The position numbers were made by a program, and so were the translations under genes. Positions 35,934 through 43,449 of a DNA stretch of 64,000 bases are shown here, one piece after another (position 1 is the first letter of the stretch; the number at the start of each line of letters is the position of its first letter). Source of the DNA: Algisphaera agarilytica (lineage in GTDB: Bacteria > Planctomycetota > Phycisphaerae > Phycisphaerales > Phycisphaeraceae); contig NZ_JACHGY010000001.1 of assembly GCF_014207595.1 (NCBI RefSeq), positions 1,736,001 to 1,800,000 of the forward strand. Reading direction: 5' to 3'. Under the pieces are notes generated by a model, which was not told where the DNA came from, searched no databases, and saw nothing but the letters and a program-made list of their open reading frames with translations.

Positions 35934-36622
35934 CTCGATCCCGGCAGCCTGATTCCCGAGGTCTGGCGACACCAGCCCGGCGTGCTCTGTCGGCGCTGGT
36001 GGCGACGGTCGGCTTGCGCGTTTGGAGTGGGCCACAGACATCGTGCTTGACACTCAAAACCCCTTGGAACAAAGTGTTTCAGGCGAGAGATTGGCTGCAT
36101 GAAAACTGTGCAATGGGGTGGAAATCCCCTTGTTTTGCATAGCGTTTAATCAGTTTAATTAGAACTCGGTTAGTAAATGATCAAAATAACGGAAAACCCG
36201 CAAATCAGCCTAGACAGGGGGTTGTGTCCGGCTATATTCGAGGTGTTGCCGAGTGCTTTGAAGCACGCCTTTTCGGCATGATGGAAGGGACTTGGGTGGA
36301 GGCGAAAGCCGAGGGCCATGTCCCCCAAACCAGAAGCAATCCACGCCCTGTGGGTTGGACCGACGGCAGCGGTCGAAAAATGCTGCACCTAACCCTCCGG
36401 GGAAACACCCGATCGCCGTCAATACCTCGTATTGCCACGGCTTGATCGCTTGTGTGTGTTTTGAGCGGTGCAGTCATTAACTCAGAACACATTGTGGATT
36501 GACTTGTTTCTCACTCGGGCGACCCTGTGAGTGAGCTTAGACTTGTGCGTGTGTTTGCCCGGCCGCAGTGGCTGGGCTGGAGTAGAGAACTAGATTTGTA
36601 TTGGAATTGGAGGCTTGAAGCT
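35934..36622. other. 689-base gene-free interval after clpB
   Basis: No credible protein gene; the short open frames here lack coding character. The first 250 bases (to about 36190) show nothing clear except AT-rich stretches. The part from 36241 to about 36445 has nested hairpins and is annotated separately as a possible RNA. The final 140 bases are the leader of the PEP-CTERM gene at 36623, with GGAGG at 36609-36613. Confidence 0.7.
36241..36445 (+). ncRNA. Candidate structured RNA upstream of the PEP-CTERM cluster
   Basis: Several hairpins occur in order. GCCGA (36248-36252) pairs with TCGGC (36274-36278) around an inner GTGC/GCAC stem. GGGAC pairs with GTCCC (36287-36323) around GGC-GAAA-GCC, a GNRA tetraloop (36300-36309). 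GACCG pairs with CGGTC (36358-36374). An eleven-pair stem (GCCGTCAATAC with GTATTG..ACGGC, 36415-36441, two-base bulge) closes the region. The strand is assigned only by the direction of the downstream gene. No known RNA family was recognised; RNase P, tmRNA, 6S and common riboswitch motifs are absent. Confidence 0.4.
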
Positions 36623-37339
36623 ATGAAACGTGCATTGTTTGGTATTGCTGCTGCTGCTTGTTTTGCGCAGGGTGGCTCTGCCGCGGCTGAGGTTTTGTTT
36701 TCGGAAACATTCGAGGCTGATCAGAGCCAGTTCTCCCTCTCGTCGGATTTCATCGATAGCACGAACGACTACTTCGCGGTGGTCGGTACCGGCGACATTT
36801 CGACCGTGAACGATTACACCGGCTTCGGTGGTTCGTCTTTCTTCGCTGCGGAAGACACCGACGACAATGGGGGTAACGGCAACGATATCCAAACCCTGAC
36901 CTTCACCGTCGACATCACCGGTGCGACCGACCTGAGTTTTTCGGGTCTCTTTGCTGAGTCTGGCGGAGCAAACTACGACGCCCTCGACTCTATCGTTATC
37001 ACTGGTTCGATCGACGCGGGTGCATCCTTCAACATCCTGGCTTTTGAAACGGTCCAAGATGGCGATGCGTTTAACTCCGCGGTGCTCTCGCAAGACACTG
37101 ACTTTGATGGTGAAGGTGATGGTACGGCTCTCTCCGAAGAGTTCTCTACCTTTACCGGCAGCATCACCGGCACCGGTTCGAGCCTGACCGTTGAAATCGC
37201 GGTCTTTATGGACTCGGCGAGCGAAGAAATCGCTTTTGATAACCTGGTTATCGAGGGTGTTATCCCCGAACCCGCCAGCCTCGCGCTGGTCGGCCTGGGT
37301 GGCCTGGCCATGCTCGGCCGCGGGCGTCGTCGCGCATAA
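36623..37339 (+). CDS. PEP-CTERM sorted exported protein
   Basis: Exported protein of unknown function, 238 residues from the ATG at 36623 (MKRALFGIAAAACF), which has GGAGG 9 bases upstream. Signal peptide to about residue 24, a beta-rich body with many Asp/Ser/Thr residues (ATDLSFSGLFAESGGANYDAL), and the PEP-CTERM tail VIPEPASLALVGLGGLAML followed by an Arg cluster. The tail should be cleaved by an exosortase, but no exosortase gene is in the window. The body resembles 'choice-of-anchor' style beta-sandwiches. DNA encoding its tail is nearly identical to that of the next gene. Confidence 0.85.
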   Translation: MKRALFGIAAAACFAQGGSAAAEVLFSETFEADQSQFSLSSDFIDSTNDYFAVVGTGDISTVNDYTGFGGSSFFAAEDTDDNGGNGNDIQTLTFTVDITGATDLSFSGLFAESGGANYDALDSIVITGSIDAGASFNILAFETVQDGDAFNSAVLSQDTDFDGEGDGTALSEEFSTFTGSITGTGSSLTVEIAVFMDSASEEIAFDNLVIEGVIPEPASLALVGLGGLAMLGRGRRRA

Positions 37340-37355
37340 GTCTTGAAATATATCG

Positions 37356-37389
37356 CTCCCAGCCTTCTAATAAGGGTTGGGAGTTTTTT
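37356..37389 (+). terminator. Intrinsic terminator
   Basis: CTCCCAGCC, a ten-base loop, GGTTGGGAG (one wobble) and six Ts, 16 bases after the stop of the first PEP-CTERM gene. Confidence 0.9.
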
Positions 37390-37480
37390 GGTCATTTGTG
37401 AGATATGTACAGATTGATAAGTCTCCCGCTGTGCGTCGCAGCGGCTCAAATTGGATCATGATCTTTAATGGAGGGCTCAA

Positions 37481-38140
37481 ATGAGCATGAAGAAACTGTT
37501 TGGAAGTTTGACGGCGGCAGGTTTGGCGTTTGGCTTGGCTGGTCAAGCCAATGCGGACCTGTTCATCAACGAAGTGATCGGCAGCACCACCGGTGCGGAC
37601 GCCGAGTTTATTGAGATCTACAACAGCGGGCCCACCGCGGTGGATCTCTCGGGCTATCAGATCCTCGAGATCGAAAGCGATTCCGGTGCCTCGCAAGGTA
37701 CCGTCGATGACACCTTTGAAATCGCCAGCGGCACCATCGCGGCCGGTGGGTACTTCTTGATCGGCAACGCGACTTTCACGGCGGGCTACGGCATCACGCC
37801 GGACCTCGAGCTGAACATCTCGATTGAAAACAGCTCGTACACCCTCCTGTTGCAAGACGACTCCGCGACGACGCTGTACTCGGCATTCGTCACGGATGGC
37901 GGCGCCGGCGATGCGGCTCAAGGCGGTGTGGCTCCGGATATCTCCGTCGGCCCCGACGGCACCTTCCTCCCCGCCGGCTTCGGCTTGTCGGGTGATGGCG
38001 GTTCGACGGCTTACCTCCTCGAATTTTCTCCGGTCCCCGCGCCTTCGGCGACCCCGGGTGCCGCGAACATCCCCGAACCCGCCAGCCTCGCGCTGGTCGG
38101 TCTGGGCGGCCTGGCCATGCTCAGCCGCCGCCGCAAGTAA
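37481..38140 (+). CDS. PEP-CTERM protein with lamin-tail domain
   Basis: The 219-residue exported protein has a signal peptide (LFGSLTAAGLAFGLAGQANA, to about residue 25). A lamin-tail (LTD) domain follows: LFINEVIGSTTGADAEFIEI, YNSGPTAVDLSGYQIL and a GGYFLIGN segment (about 27-170). The sorting tail is NIPEPASLALVGLGGLAML plus SRRRK. LTD domains occur on secreted nucleases and surface proteins and are thought to bind or tether; two PEP-CTERM nucleases lie 4-6 kb downstream. It has its own AATGGAGGG ribosome site. Confidence 0.9.
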   Translation: MSMKKLFGSLTAAGLAFGLAGQANADLFINEVIGSTTGADAEFIEIYNSGPTAVDLSGYQILEIESDSGASQGTVDDTFEIASGTIAAGGYFLIGNATFTAGYGITPDLELNISIENSSYTLLLQDDSATTLYSAFVTDGGAGDAAQGGVAPDISVGPDGTFLPAGFGLSGDGGSTAYLLEFSPVPAPSATPGAANIPEPASLALVGLGGLAMLSRRRK

Positions 38141-38235
38141 GCCCCGGCTAACGCCATGGGCTGCGGAATGCAGTGAAAAAATCGGGCCGGCTTGTCGAAA
38201 AGCAAGCCCGCCCCTTGAATCAAAAGACTCAGTCA

Positions 38236-38299
38236 GCCCTTGGAAGAAGGGCAACCCCCGCCTCCGGCCGTCAGCAGTGCTGTGCCGGGCAGGGCGGGG
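38236..38299 (+). other. Two strong hairpins in the leader of the second pseudopilin gene
   Basis: GCCCTT/AAGGGC (38236-38252, five-base loop) is followed by a nested hairpin 38256-38299. The latter stacks CCCCGCC/GGCGGGG, CCGGC/GCCGG and CAGC/GCTG. No T-tract follows. They lie 90-150 bases before the ATG at 38389; a regulatory leader or a dispersed palindrome are both possible. Confidence 0.45.
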
Positions 38300-38388
38300 A
38301 CGGGTAAGCAGGGGTTTGGAAGACAAAGGCGACGACGCCGGCGTATCCCGTGTGAACCTGGATAGGAAAAACCAAGGACGAAACGAAC

Positions 38389-39201
38389 ATGCGACGAAAA
38401 CCCCAAACCCAAGCTTTTACCCTGATCGAACTGCTGGTCGTGATTTCTATCATCGCCCTGCTCATCGGCATCCTGCTCCCCGCGCTGGGCGCGGCCCGGG
38501 GCACGGCTCGGAGTATCGCCTGCTTGAGCAACCTCAAGCAGTGGGGCATCGCCACGAATATCTACATGGTTGAGAATCGTGACTGGTTGCCCGCGATCGG
38601 TGCCAACTTCGTCGACCCCAAGCTGGAAAACGACCCGGCTTTCTGGTTTAACGCCCTTCCCAACCTCGTTGAGTCGACCACTCCCTACGAGGCGACCCAA
38701 GAGGGTTTGACGATGAATGAATACCGAGATGGGGCGGGCGGTATCTGGTTCTGCCCAGAGATTCAGGAAAACGGAGATAATGAATTCCACTACGGCATGA
38801 ACCTGACGCTTGGCGGCAAAAACAATGTTCGCCCACTGGTTCTTCCAAAGCGTGATCACATCAACGCTTTGGATATCCCCCGTGCCTCTCGTACCGTGGT
38901 TTTCGGCGAGCAGGGGAATGACGAAGAGAACATCGGCCTGATCTCCGTTGCGTCGGACCAAGGCAACACGATCCCTTCGCCGGGCTTTGTGGGCCCCAAC
39001 GACGGTTCCTCACGCATCGCGGCGGACCGGCACCAAGGTGACTCCAGCAATATCCTGTTTGTGGATGGACACGGCTCATCCTTTGATGAGGAAAGTCTTC
39101 TTACCTACAGCCAGGCGATGACCGTAGCGGACGTCTTTACGGGCAACTATCAACCCAACGTCACCGCAGATGGTGCGGCTGAGTGGGGGCCGTTTGAGTA
39201 A
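38389..39201 (+). CDS. Pseudopilin-like protein with type IV prepilin N-terminus
   Basis: The 270-residue protein starts [20 protein letters not shown], a prepilin peptidase site (Ala-Phe rather than the usual Gly-Phe) with Glu at +5 and a hydrophobic stalk. [14 protein letters not shown] follows. The C-terminal region has [21 protein letters not shown], the RHxG...FVDGH element of the planctomycete pseudopilin families. It lies inside the PEP-CTERM gene cluster, but has no sorting tail itself. Ala in place of Gly at -1 could slow processing. Confidence 0.88.
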   Translation: MRRKPQTQAFTLIELLVVISIIALLIGILLPALGAARGTARSIACLSNLKQWGIATNIYMVENRDWLPAIGANFVDPKLENDPAFWFNALPNLVESTTPYEATQEGLTMNEYRDGAGGIWFCPEIQENGDNEFHYGMNLTLGGKNNVRPLVLPKRDHINALDIPRASRTVVFGEQGNDEENIGLISVASDQGNTIPSPGFVGPNDGSSRIAADRHQGDSSNILFVDGHGSSFDEESLLTYSQAMTVADVFTGNYQPNVTADGAAEWGPFE

Positions 39202-39286
39202 CCCGCACCGATTGATTTGAACAGGGCTGTGTTATGCCTTTAAACGTGATCCACGATAAATTTGTTTACTAAATGGAGGATTCAGA

Positions 39287-40543
39287 ATGTCTCGTAATTT
39301 GAAATTCAGCACCATGGCGCTGTTGGCGGCAGTCGCCTCGCCGGCCTTTGGTCAGACCACGATTGGCTCGGACACCTTCGACGGCGGTGCAGGTGAGATT
39401 TACACCTCCCGCGTCTTCACGCCCGACAACAGTGCGAACAACGGCAACTTTGGCGGATCGATTTTCGACAACTTCGGCATTATCGATCCGACCGGTGGCG
39501 GTGTGCCGTTCGACTTCTTGGACGACTCGACGACTTTCATTGCTGACCGTTTCGGTATTTTCCAGTCGGGCGACCGTGACCGGTTTGTCGGCATGCAGGA
39601 CACGGTGAACGGCAGCAACCCCGGCGGTACGGTCCAGATTGACTGGACGTTCGATATCTCGGGCTATGAGAACATCCAGGTCTCGGTCGATATGGCTGCC
39701 GTTGGCGACTTCGAGGGTGATGACACCTTTGATTTCTTCGCCCAGATCGACGGTGGATCTCTGCAAAACCCCATTACCGCGACCGCTCAAAGCGGCACGT
39801 TCTATGACGTGACGGTTGAAAACGGCAGCACCTACGAAAGCTATGCCACGCCGTTCTTCGACGACGTTGAATGGGATGACCTGATCGCCAACGGCCCCGG
39901 CGTCTCGACCACCGGCGACACGGTCGACTTCCACCCGCTGGATAACGGTCTCGACGGCGACACCACCGCGATGGACGGGTTCATCCCCGAAGAACTGCTG
40001 AGCAGCACCACCAACGAAGAGCGTGCCTACAACGTCACGAACAGCTTCGGCAACTTCGATCAGATTGAATTCGAAGCGTTCAAGGATCCCGTGGTGGTCA
40101 CCACCGCGTCGGGCACCACTCAGCTCGACAACACCCTGCAAACCATCACTGCCGATATCTCGGGAACCGGCGACACCCTGACCCTCAGCTTCTTCGCCAG
40201 CTCCAACAGCAGCCCCGAGGTGTTCGCGTTCGACGACCTGCTCATCACCGGTGACCTGATCGATACCGGCACCATCCTCGCAGGTGACTACAACGGCAAC
40301 GGCGTCGTGGACGCCGCCGACTACACCGTCTGGCAAGACAGCTTCGGCGACACCGTGGTTGCGGGCACCGGCGCGGACGGAAATGAAAACGGCGTGATCG
40401 ACGCCGCGGACTACACCGTCTGGCAGGACAACTTCGGCAACACGGCCTCCGGATCCGGTGCGACCGTCATTCCTGAGCCCAGCGCTGGCCTGATCCTCGC
40501 GGGTCTGGGTGCCCTGGCGGCCCGTCGCCGCCGTAAGGCCTGA
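39287..40543 (+). CDS. PEP-CTERM protein with two dockerin-like EF-hand repeats
   Basis: Exported 418-residue protein: signal peptide (LKFSTMALLAAVASPAFG, to about residue 22) and a long beta-rich body (about 25-325). Two calcium-binding dockerin-type repeats follow, DYNGNGVVDAADYTVWQDSF and ENGVIDAADYTVWQDNFG (about 335-385). The sorting tail is VIPEPSAGLILAGLGAL with an Arg/Lys cluster. Ca2+ loops use the D-x-N-x-N-G-x-x-D pattern. The enzymatic role, if any, is unknown. GGAGG precedes the ATG, and a TTTAAACGTGA box lies 38 bases upstream. Confidence 0.88.
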   Translation: MSRNLKFSTMALLAAVASPAFGQTTIGSDTFDGGAGEIYTSRVFTPDNSANNGNFGGSIFDNFGIIDPTGGGVPFDFLDDSTTFIADRFGIFQSGDRDRFVGMQDTVNGSNPGGTVQIDWTFDISGYENIQVSVDMAAVGDFEGDDTFDFFAQIDGGSLQNPITATAQSGTFYDVTVENGSTYESYATPFFDDVEWDDLIANGPGVSTTGDTVDFHPLDNGLDGDTTAMDGFIPEELLSSTTNEERAYNVTNSFGNFDQIEFEAFKDPVVVTTASGTTQLDNTLQTITADISGTGDTLTLSFFASSNSSPEVFAFDDLLITGDLIDTGTILAGDYNGNGVVDAADYTVWQDSFGDTVVAGTGADGNENGVIDAADYTVWQDNFGNTASGSGATVIPEPSAGLILAGLGALAARRRRKA

Positions 40544-40650
40544 TTCAGGCGTCCCAAAGCGGCCTGTTTTTCGAATTTTTACTGGAATTTTTACCGTTTT
40601 CCGCTAACCTTAAACGTGAATTTGTATAAGTATTTGGAGGATTTTTACCT

Positions 40651-41253
40651 ATGAAAGCTATGACTAAGATGATTTCGTCCGCCGCTGTGGCGGTTCTTGC
40701 GGCCAGCCCCGCTCTGGCCCAGCCCACGCTCAACGCGGTCTACGAAGGCGAAACTGCTGGCGGTAACAACGCGTTCCTGTTCGAGATCATCTCCGATGAC
40801 CTGACCGGTTCGTACGCCATCGAGCTCGGCTTCGAAGCTGCGATCAACGATTCGCTGTTCAATAGTGCCGTGGCGGTTGATCAAGAATCGCAAACCGCGG
40901 GTTTCGATGGCCTGCTGGGATACACCGCTGAAGAGGACACCTACTACTTCGACGGTAACTTCGGCACCTCCAACCCCGGCAACAACCCGTTCACCGGTAC
41001 CGAGACCAATGGTTTCATCCAAACCCCTACGACCCTGTTCATGAGCTTCGGCTCTTCGACCGATCAAGGCAGCCCGGTTTCGGTTGTCCGGATCGTGACC
41101 CCTGATGAATCGATCACCTACTCGGGCATCATTGCCCAGGGTGGCGAGAACTTCCAGGTCAGCGGCACCGCGAACGTGCCCGAACCCACCACCGCCGCTC
41201 TGTTGGCCGCGGGTGGTCTGGCGATTCTCCGTCGCCGTCGCCAGCAAGCCTGA
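40651..41253 (+). CDS. Small PEP-CTERM protein
   Basis: The 200-residue exported protein has a signal peptide (MISSAAVAVLAASPALA, to about residue 23), a beta-rich body with FLFEIISDDLTGSYAIELGF, and the tail NVPEPTTAALLAAGGLAIL plus RRRRQ. No known domain is seen. TTGGAGG lies before the ATG, and a CTTAAACGTGA box lies 32 bases upstream, like that of the preceding gene. A terminator follows at 41285-41322. Confidence 0.85.
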   Translation: MKAMTKMISSAAVAVLAASPALAQPTLNAVYEGETAGGNNAFLFEIISDDLTGSYAIELGFEAAINDSLFNSAVAVDQESQTAGFDGLLGYTAEEDTYYFDGNFGTSNPGNNPFTGTETNGFIQTPTTLFMSFGSSTDQGSPVSVVRIVTPDESITYSGIIAQGGENFQVSGTANVPEPTTAALLAAGGLAILRRRRQQA

Positions 41254-41284
41254 TCGTTTGATCGGCTAAATCAGAGATTACAGC

Positions 41285-41322
41285 AGCAGGGGTACCTTAC
41301 CGGGTATCCCTGCTCTTTTTTT
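41285..41322 (+). terminator. Intrinsic terminator
   Basis: AGCAGGGGTACC, a six-base loop, GGTATCCCTGCT (one G-T wobble), then C and a run of seven Ts. It separates the small PEP-CTERM gene from the nuclease genes. Confidence 0.92.
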
Positions 41323-41368
41323 CGAAATGGTTCGAAACCACTTCGAGCATCGCCAACGCCGCGAGGGT

Positions 41369-43360
41369 ATGAAGTTGAAAAAACTGCGATTGTTCTCATT
41401 GCCCGTCATGATGTGTTTGGCCGGTGCCTTGCACGCTCCCGCCGAAGCACAGCTCCGCATCGTGACCTACAACACGCTGGACAAGCCTGTCAGCTTGTCT
41501 GACGACTCGCAATTCCAGACGATTTTCGGTGCAATTGCTACCGAACCGGTAAACGGTATCGTTCGTCCGGTGGATGTTCTGGCGCTGCAGGAGCAAACCC
41601 TTAGCGGGTCGGTGAATACCGCTACGGACATCGCTAACCTGCTCAATGCTCTACACAACACCACCTCTTACAGTGCGATTACGACGGGTAACGGCGTGGA
41701 CCGCTTGGCGATCGTTTACAACAGCAGCACGGTCGACCTGTTGGGTTCGACATCTATCGGTGTTGGAATTCGGCCGGGTGTTCGGGGGCATTTCCGGCCC
41801 GTCGGATATACCGACGCGGGGTCGGATTTTTATGTCTACTCGGCTCACCTAAAAGCGGGCAGTTCTTCCAGCGATTTCACCACCCGCGCCTCGGAAGTGA
41901 ACAACCTGCGTAACAATGCCGATGCTCTCGGGGCGGATGCGAATGTGATTTTTGCGGGTGACTTTAACCTGCAGTCGTCATTTGACGACGCGTATCAGAA
42001 TTTCTTTGCCAGTGGCAATGCGCAGGCGGTGGATCCATCGGGACTCAGCTTTTGGGGTTCATCCACTCCTGAATTGATGACTCAATCCACGCGCACCACC
42101 ACCCTTTCAGATGGCGGTGTACCCGGCGGCCTCGACGACCGCTTCGATTTCCAATTAGTTTCTGAAGAAGTCGCTAATGGCAGTGGGTTTGCCATCATCA
42201 CTCCGGAGAGTACCGGGTCTGCAGCCACGTCTTATCGTGCGTTCGGGAACGACGGGACCAGTTACAACCAGGCCATCAACGCGACCACCACGGGGCGTTC
42301 GCAACCCGCATCGGTGCTTAACGCGCTACATGACTTCAGCGATCACCTGCCCGTGGTCGCGGATTACCAGCTCCCCGCATTACTGGATCTGGATGTGAGT
42401 ATCACGGCGACGGATGTCTTCGCAGGCACCGGGGTGGCCGTCTTAGCGAATGTCGATAACGTCGCTCCCGTGGCTACCGACAACGCAGCGGATAGCCTCA
42501 GCTACTCGATGACCGCGACCGGCGATGTAAGTTCGAATACGGTGTTTACCGGTGATCTCAGCGTATCGGATACACCCAACTCTCACGCATGGCTCGTCGA
42601 TACCTCCGCTGCCGGCCAGAAGGACAGCACGGTGAGCTACACCAGCGCGTCTGACGGCGTGGCCGACCGGGACATCGATGTGACGGTCAATGTTTTCGAT
42701 CACGCAACCGCGAGCTTTGCTTCCGACAGCGTGACCAAGAGCCTGGAGATCGATTTCGGCACGGTGGAACTCGGCTTCAGCGAGGGGCAAACCGAAGACC
42801 TGGTGACGCTGTTCAACCTGGAATCGACGGTTGATTTCACCTCCGCACTCGCGATCGATTCGGACTGGATGGCGGTGTCGGGTGACACGTCCACGTTGGG
42901 CTTCCTGGGAACGTTCCCCGTGGAGGGGGATCTGGATGCGGGGGAAAGCCGATTTCAGGTTGTGACGCTGGATACGACGACGGCGGGCACGTTCAGCGCG
43001 ACGTACGAGCTCGAAGTGGGCGACGCGTTGGAAGCGGCGGGCGCGTTGACCGAGACGCTGACTCTGACGCTGCTCGCGGAAGTGGTTTCTTCGTTGCTTG
43101 CGGGCGACTACAACGGCAACGGTGTGGTGGACGCGGCGGACTACACGGTGTGGCAGGACAGCTTCGGCTCGACGGTTGATCTTGCGGCGGACGGCAACGG
43201 CAACGGTGTGGTGGACGCGGCGGACTACACGGTATGGCAGGACAACTTCGGCTCGACGTCGGGCGGCGGTTCGTCGGTGGTGATCCCCGAACCCGGTACC
43301 GTAACGCTGGTGGGCCTTGGCCTTTTGGGGCTGAGCCGCCGCGGACGACGTGCCGGGTAA
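41369..43360 (+). CDS. Exported endonuclease/exonuclease/phosphatase-fold protein with dockerin repeats and PEP-CTERM tail
   Basis: 663 residues from the ATG at 41369 (GAGGG close upstream). A signal peptide ends about APAEA. The EEP domain (about 28-330) shows RIVTYNTLDKPV (Asn of the active site), VLALQEQTL (metal Glu), AHLKAGSS, VIFAGDFNLQSSF (GDFN, catalytic Asp/Asn), GGLDDRFDFQLV and DFSDHLPVVADY (SDH, catalytic Asp-His). All catalytic positions are present, so it should be an active nuclease or phosphodiesterase. A beta region (about 335-580), two dockerin-like EF-hands and VIPEPGTVTLVGLGLL complete it. The first half is less GC-rich than the tail. Probably a surface or extracellular DNase (inference). 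Confidence 0.9.
   Translation: MKLKKLRLFSLPVMMCLAGALHAPAEAQLRIVTYNTLDKPVSLSDDSQFQTIFGAIATEPVNGIVRPVDVLALQEQTLSGSVNTATDIANLLNALHNTTSYSAITTGNGVDRLAIVYNSSTVDLLGSTSIGVGIRPGVRGHFRPVGYTDAGSDFYVYSAHLKAGSSSSDFTTRASEVNNLRNNADALGADANVIFAGDFNLQSSFDDAYQNFFASGNAQAVDPSGLSFWGSSTPELMTQSTRTTTLSDGGVPGGLDDRFDFQLVSEEVANGSGFAIITPESTGSAATSYRAFGNDGTSYNQAINATTTGRSQPASVLNALHDFSDHLPVVADYQLPALLDLDVSITATDVFAGTGVAVLANVDNVAPVATDNAADSLSYSMTATGDVSSNTVFTGDLSVSDTPNSHAWLVDTSAAGQKDSTVSYTSASDGVADRDIDVTVNVFDHATASFASDSVTKSLEIDFGTVELGFSEGQTEDLVTLFNLESTVDFTSALAIDSDWMAVSGDTSTLGFLGTFPVEGDLDAGESRFQVVTLDTTTAGTFSATYELEVGDALEAAGALTETLTLTLLAEVVSSLLAGDYNGNGVVDAADYTVWQDSFGSTVDLAADGNGNGVVDAADYTVWQDNFGSTSGGGSSVVIPEPGTVTLVGLGLLGLSRRGRRAG
42992..43312 (+). 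repeat. Direct repeat A: dockerin/sorting-tail module, copy 1
   Basis: A 321-base stretch nearly identical in DNA to 44923-45243. It encodes FSATYELEVGDALEAAGAL through both EF-hand repeats to the PEP motif. The low silent divergence implies recent duplication or gene conversion. Confidence 0.9.
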
Positions 43361-43449
43361 GGCATTTGTCGTCTGGTTCCATGAATTACTTAGATGGAGT
43401 TTGAGCCATTGTTAGGCCCGACTCCCCGGATTACAGAAAGCGTTTCATC

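Noticed and set aside
36224-36445. 73-codon open frame in the gap after clpB
   Set aside because: No ribosome site, no family features, and it overlaps the hairpin-rich region.
38170-38215. Terminator after the lamin-tail gene
   Set aside because: A hairpin (GGCTTG/CAAGCC) exists, but no T-tract follows, so it is not called as a terminator.
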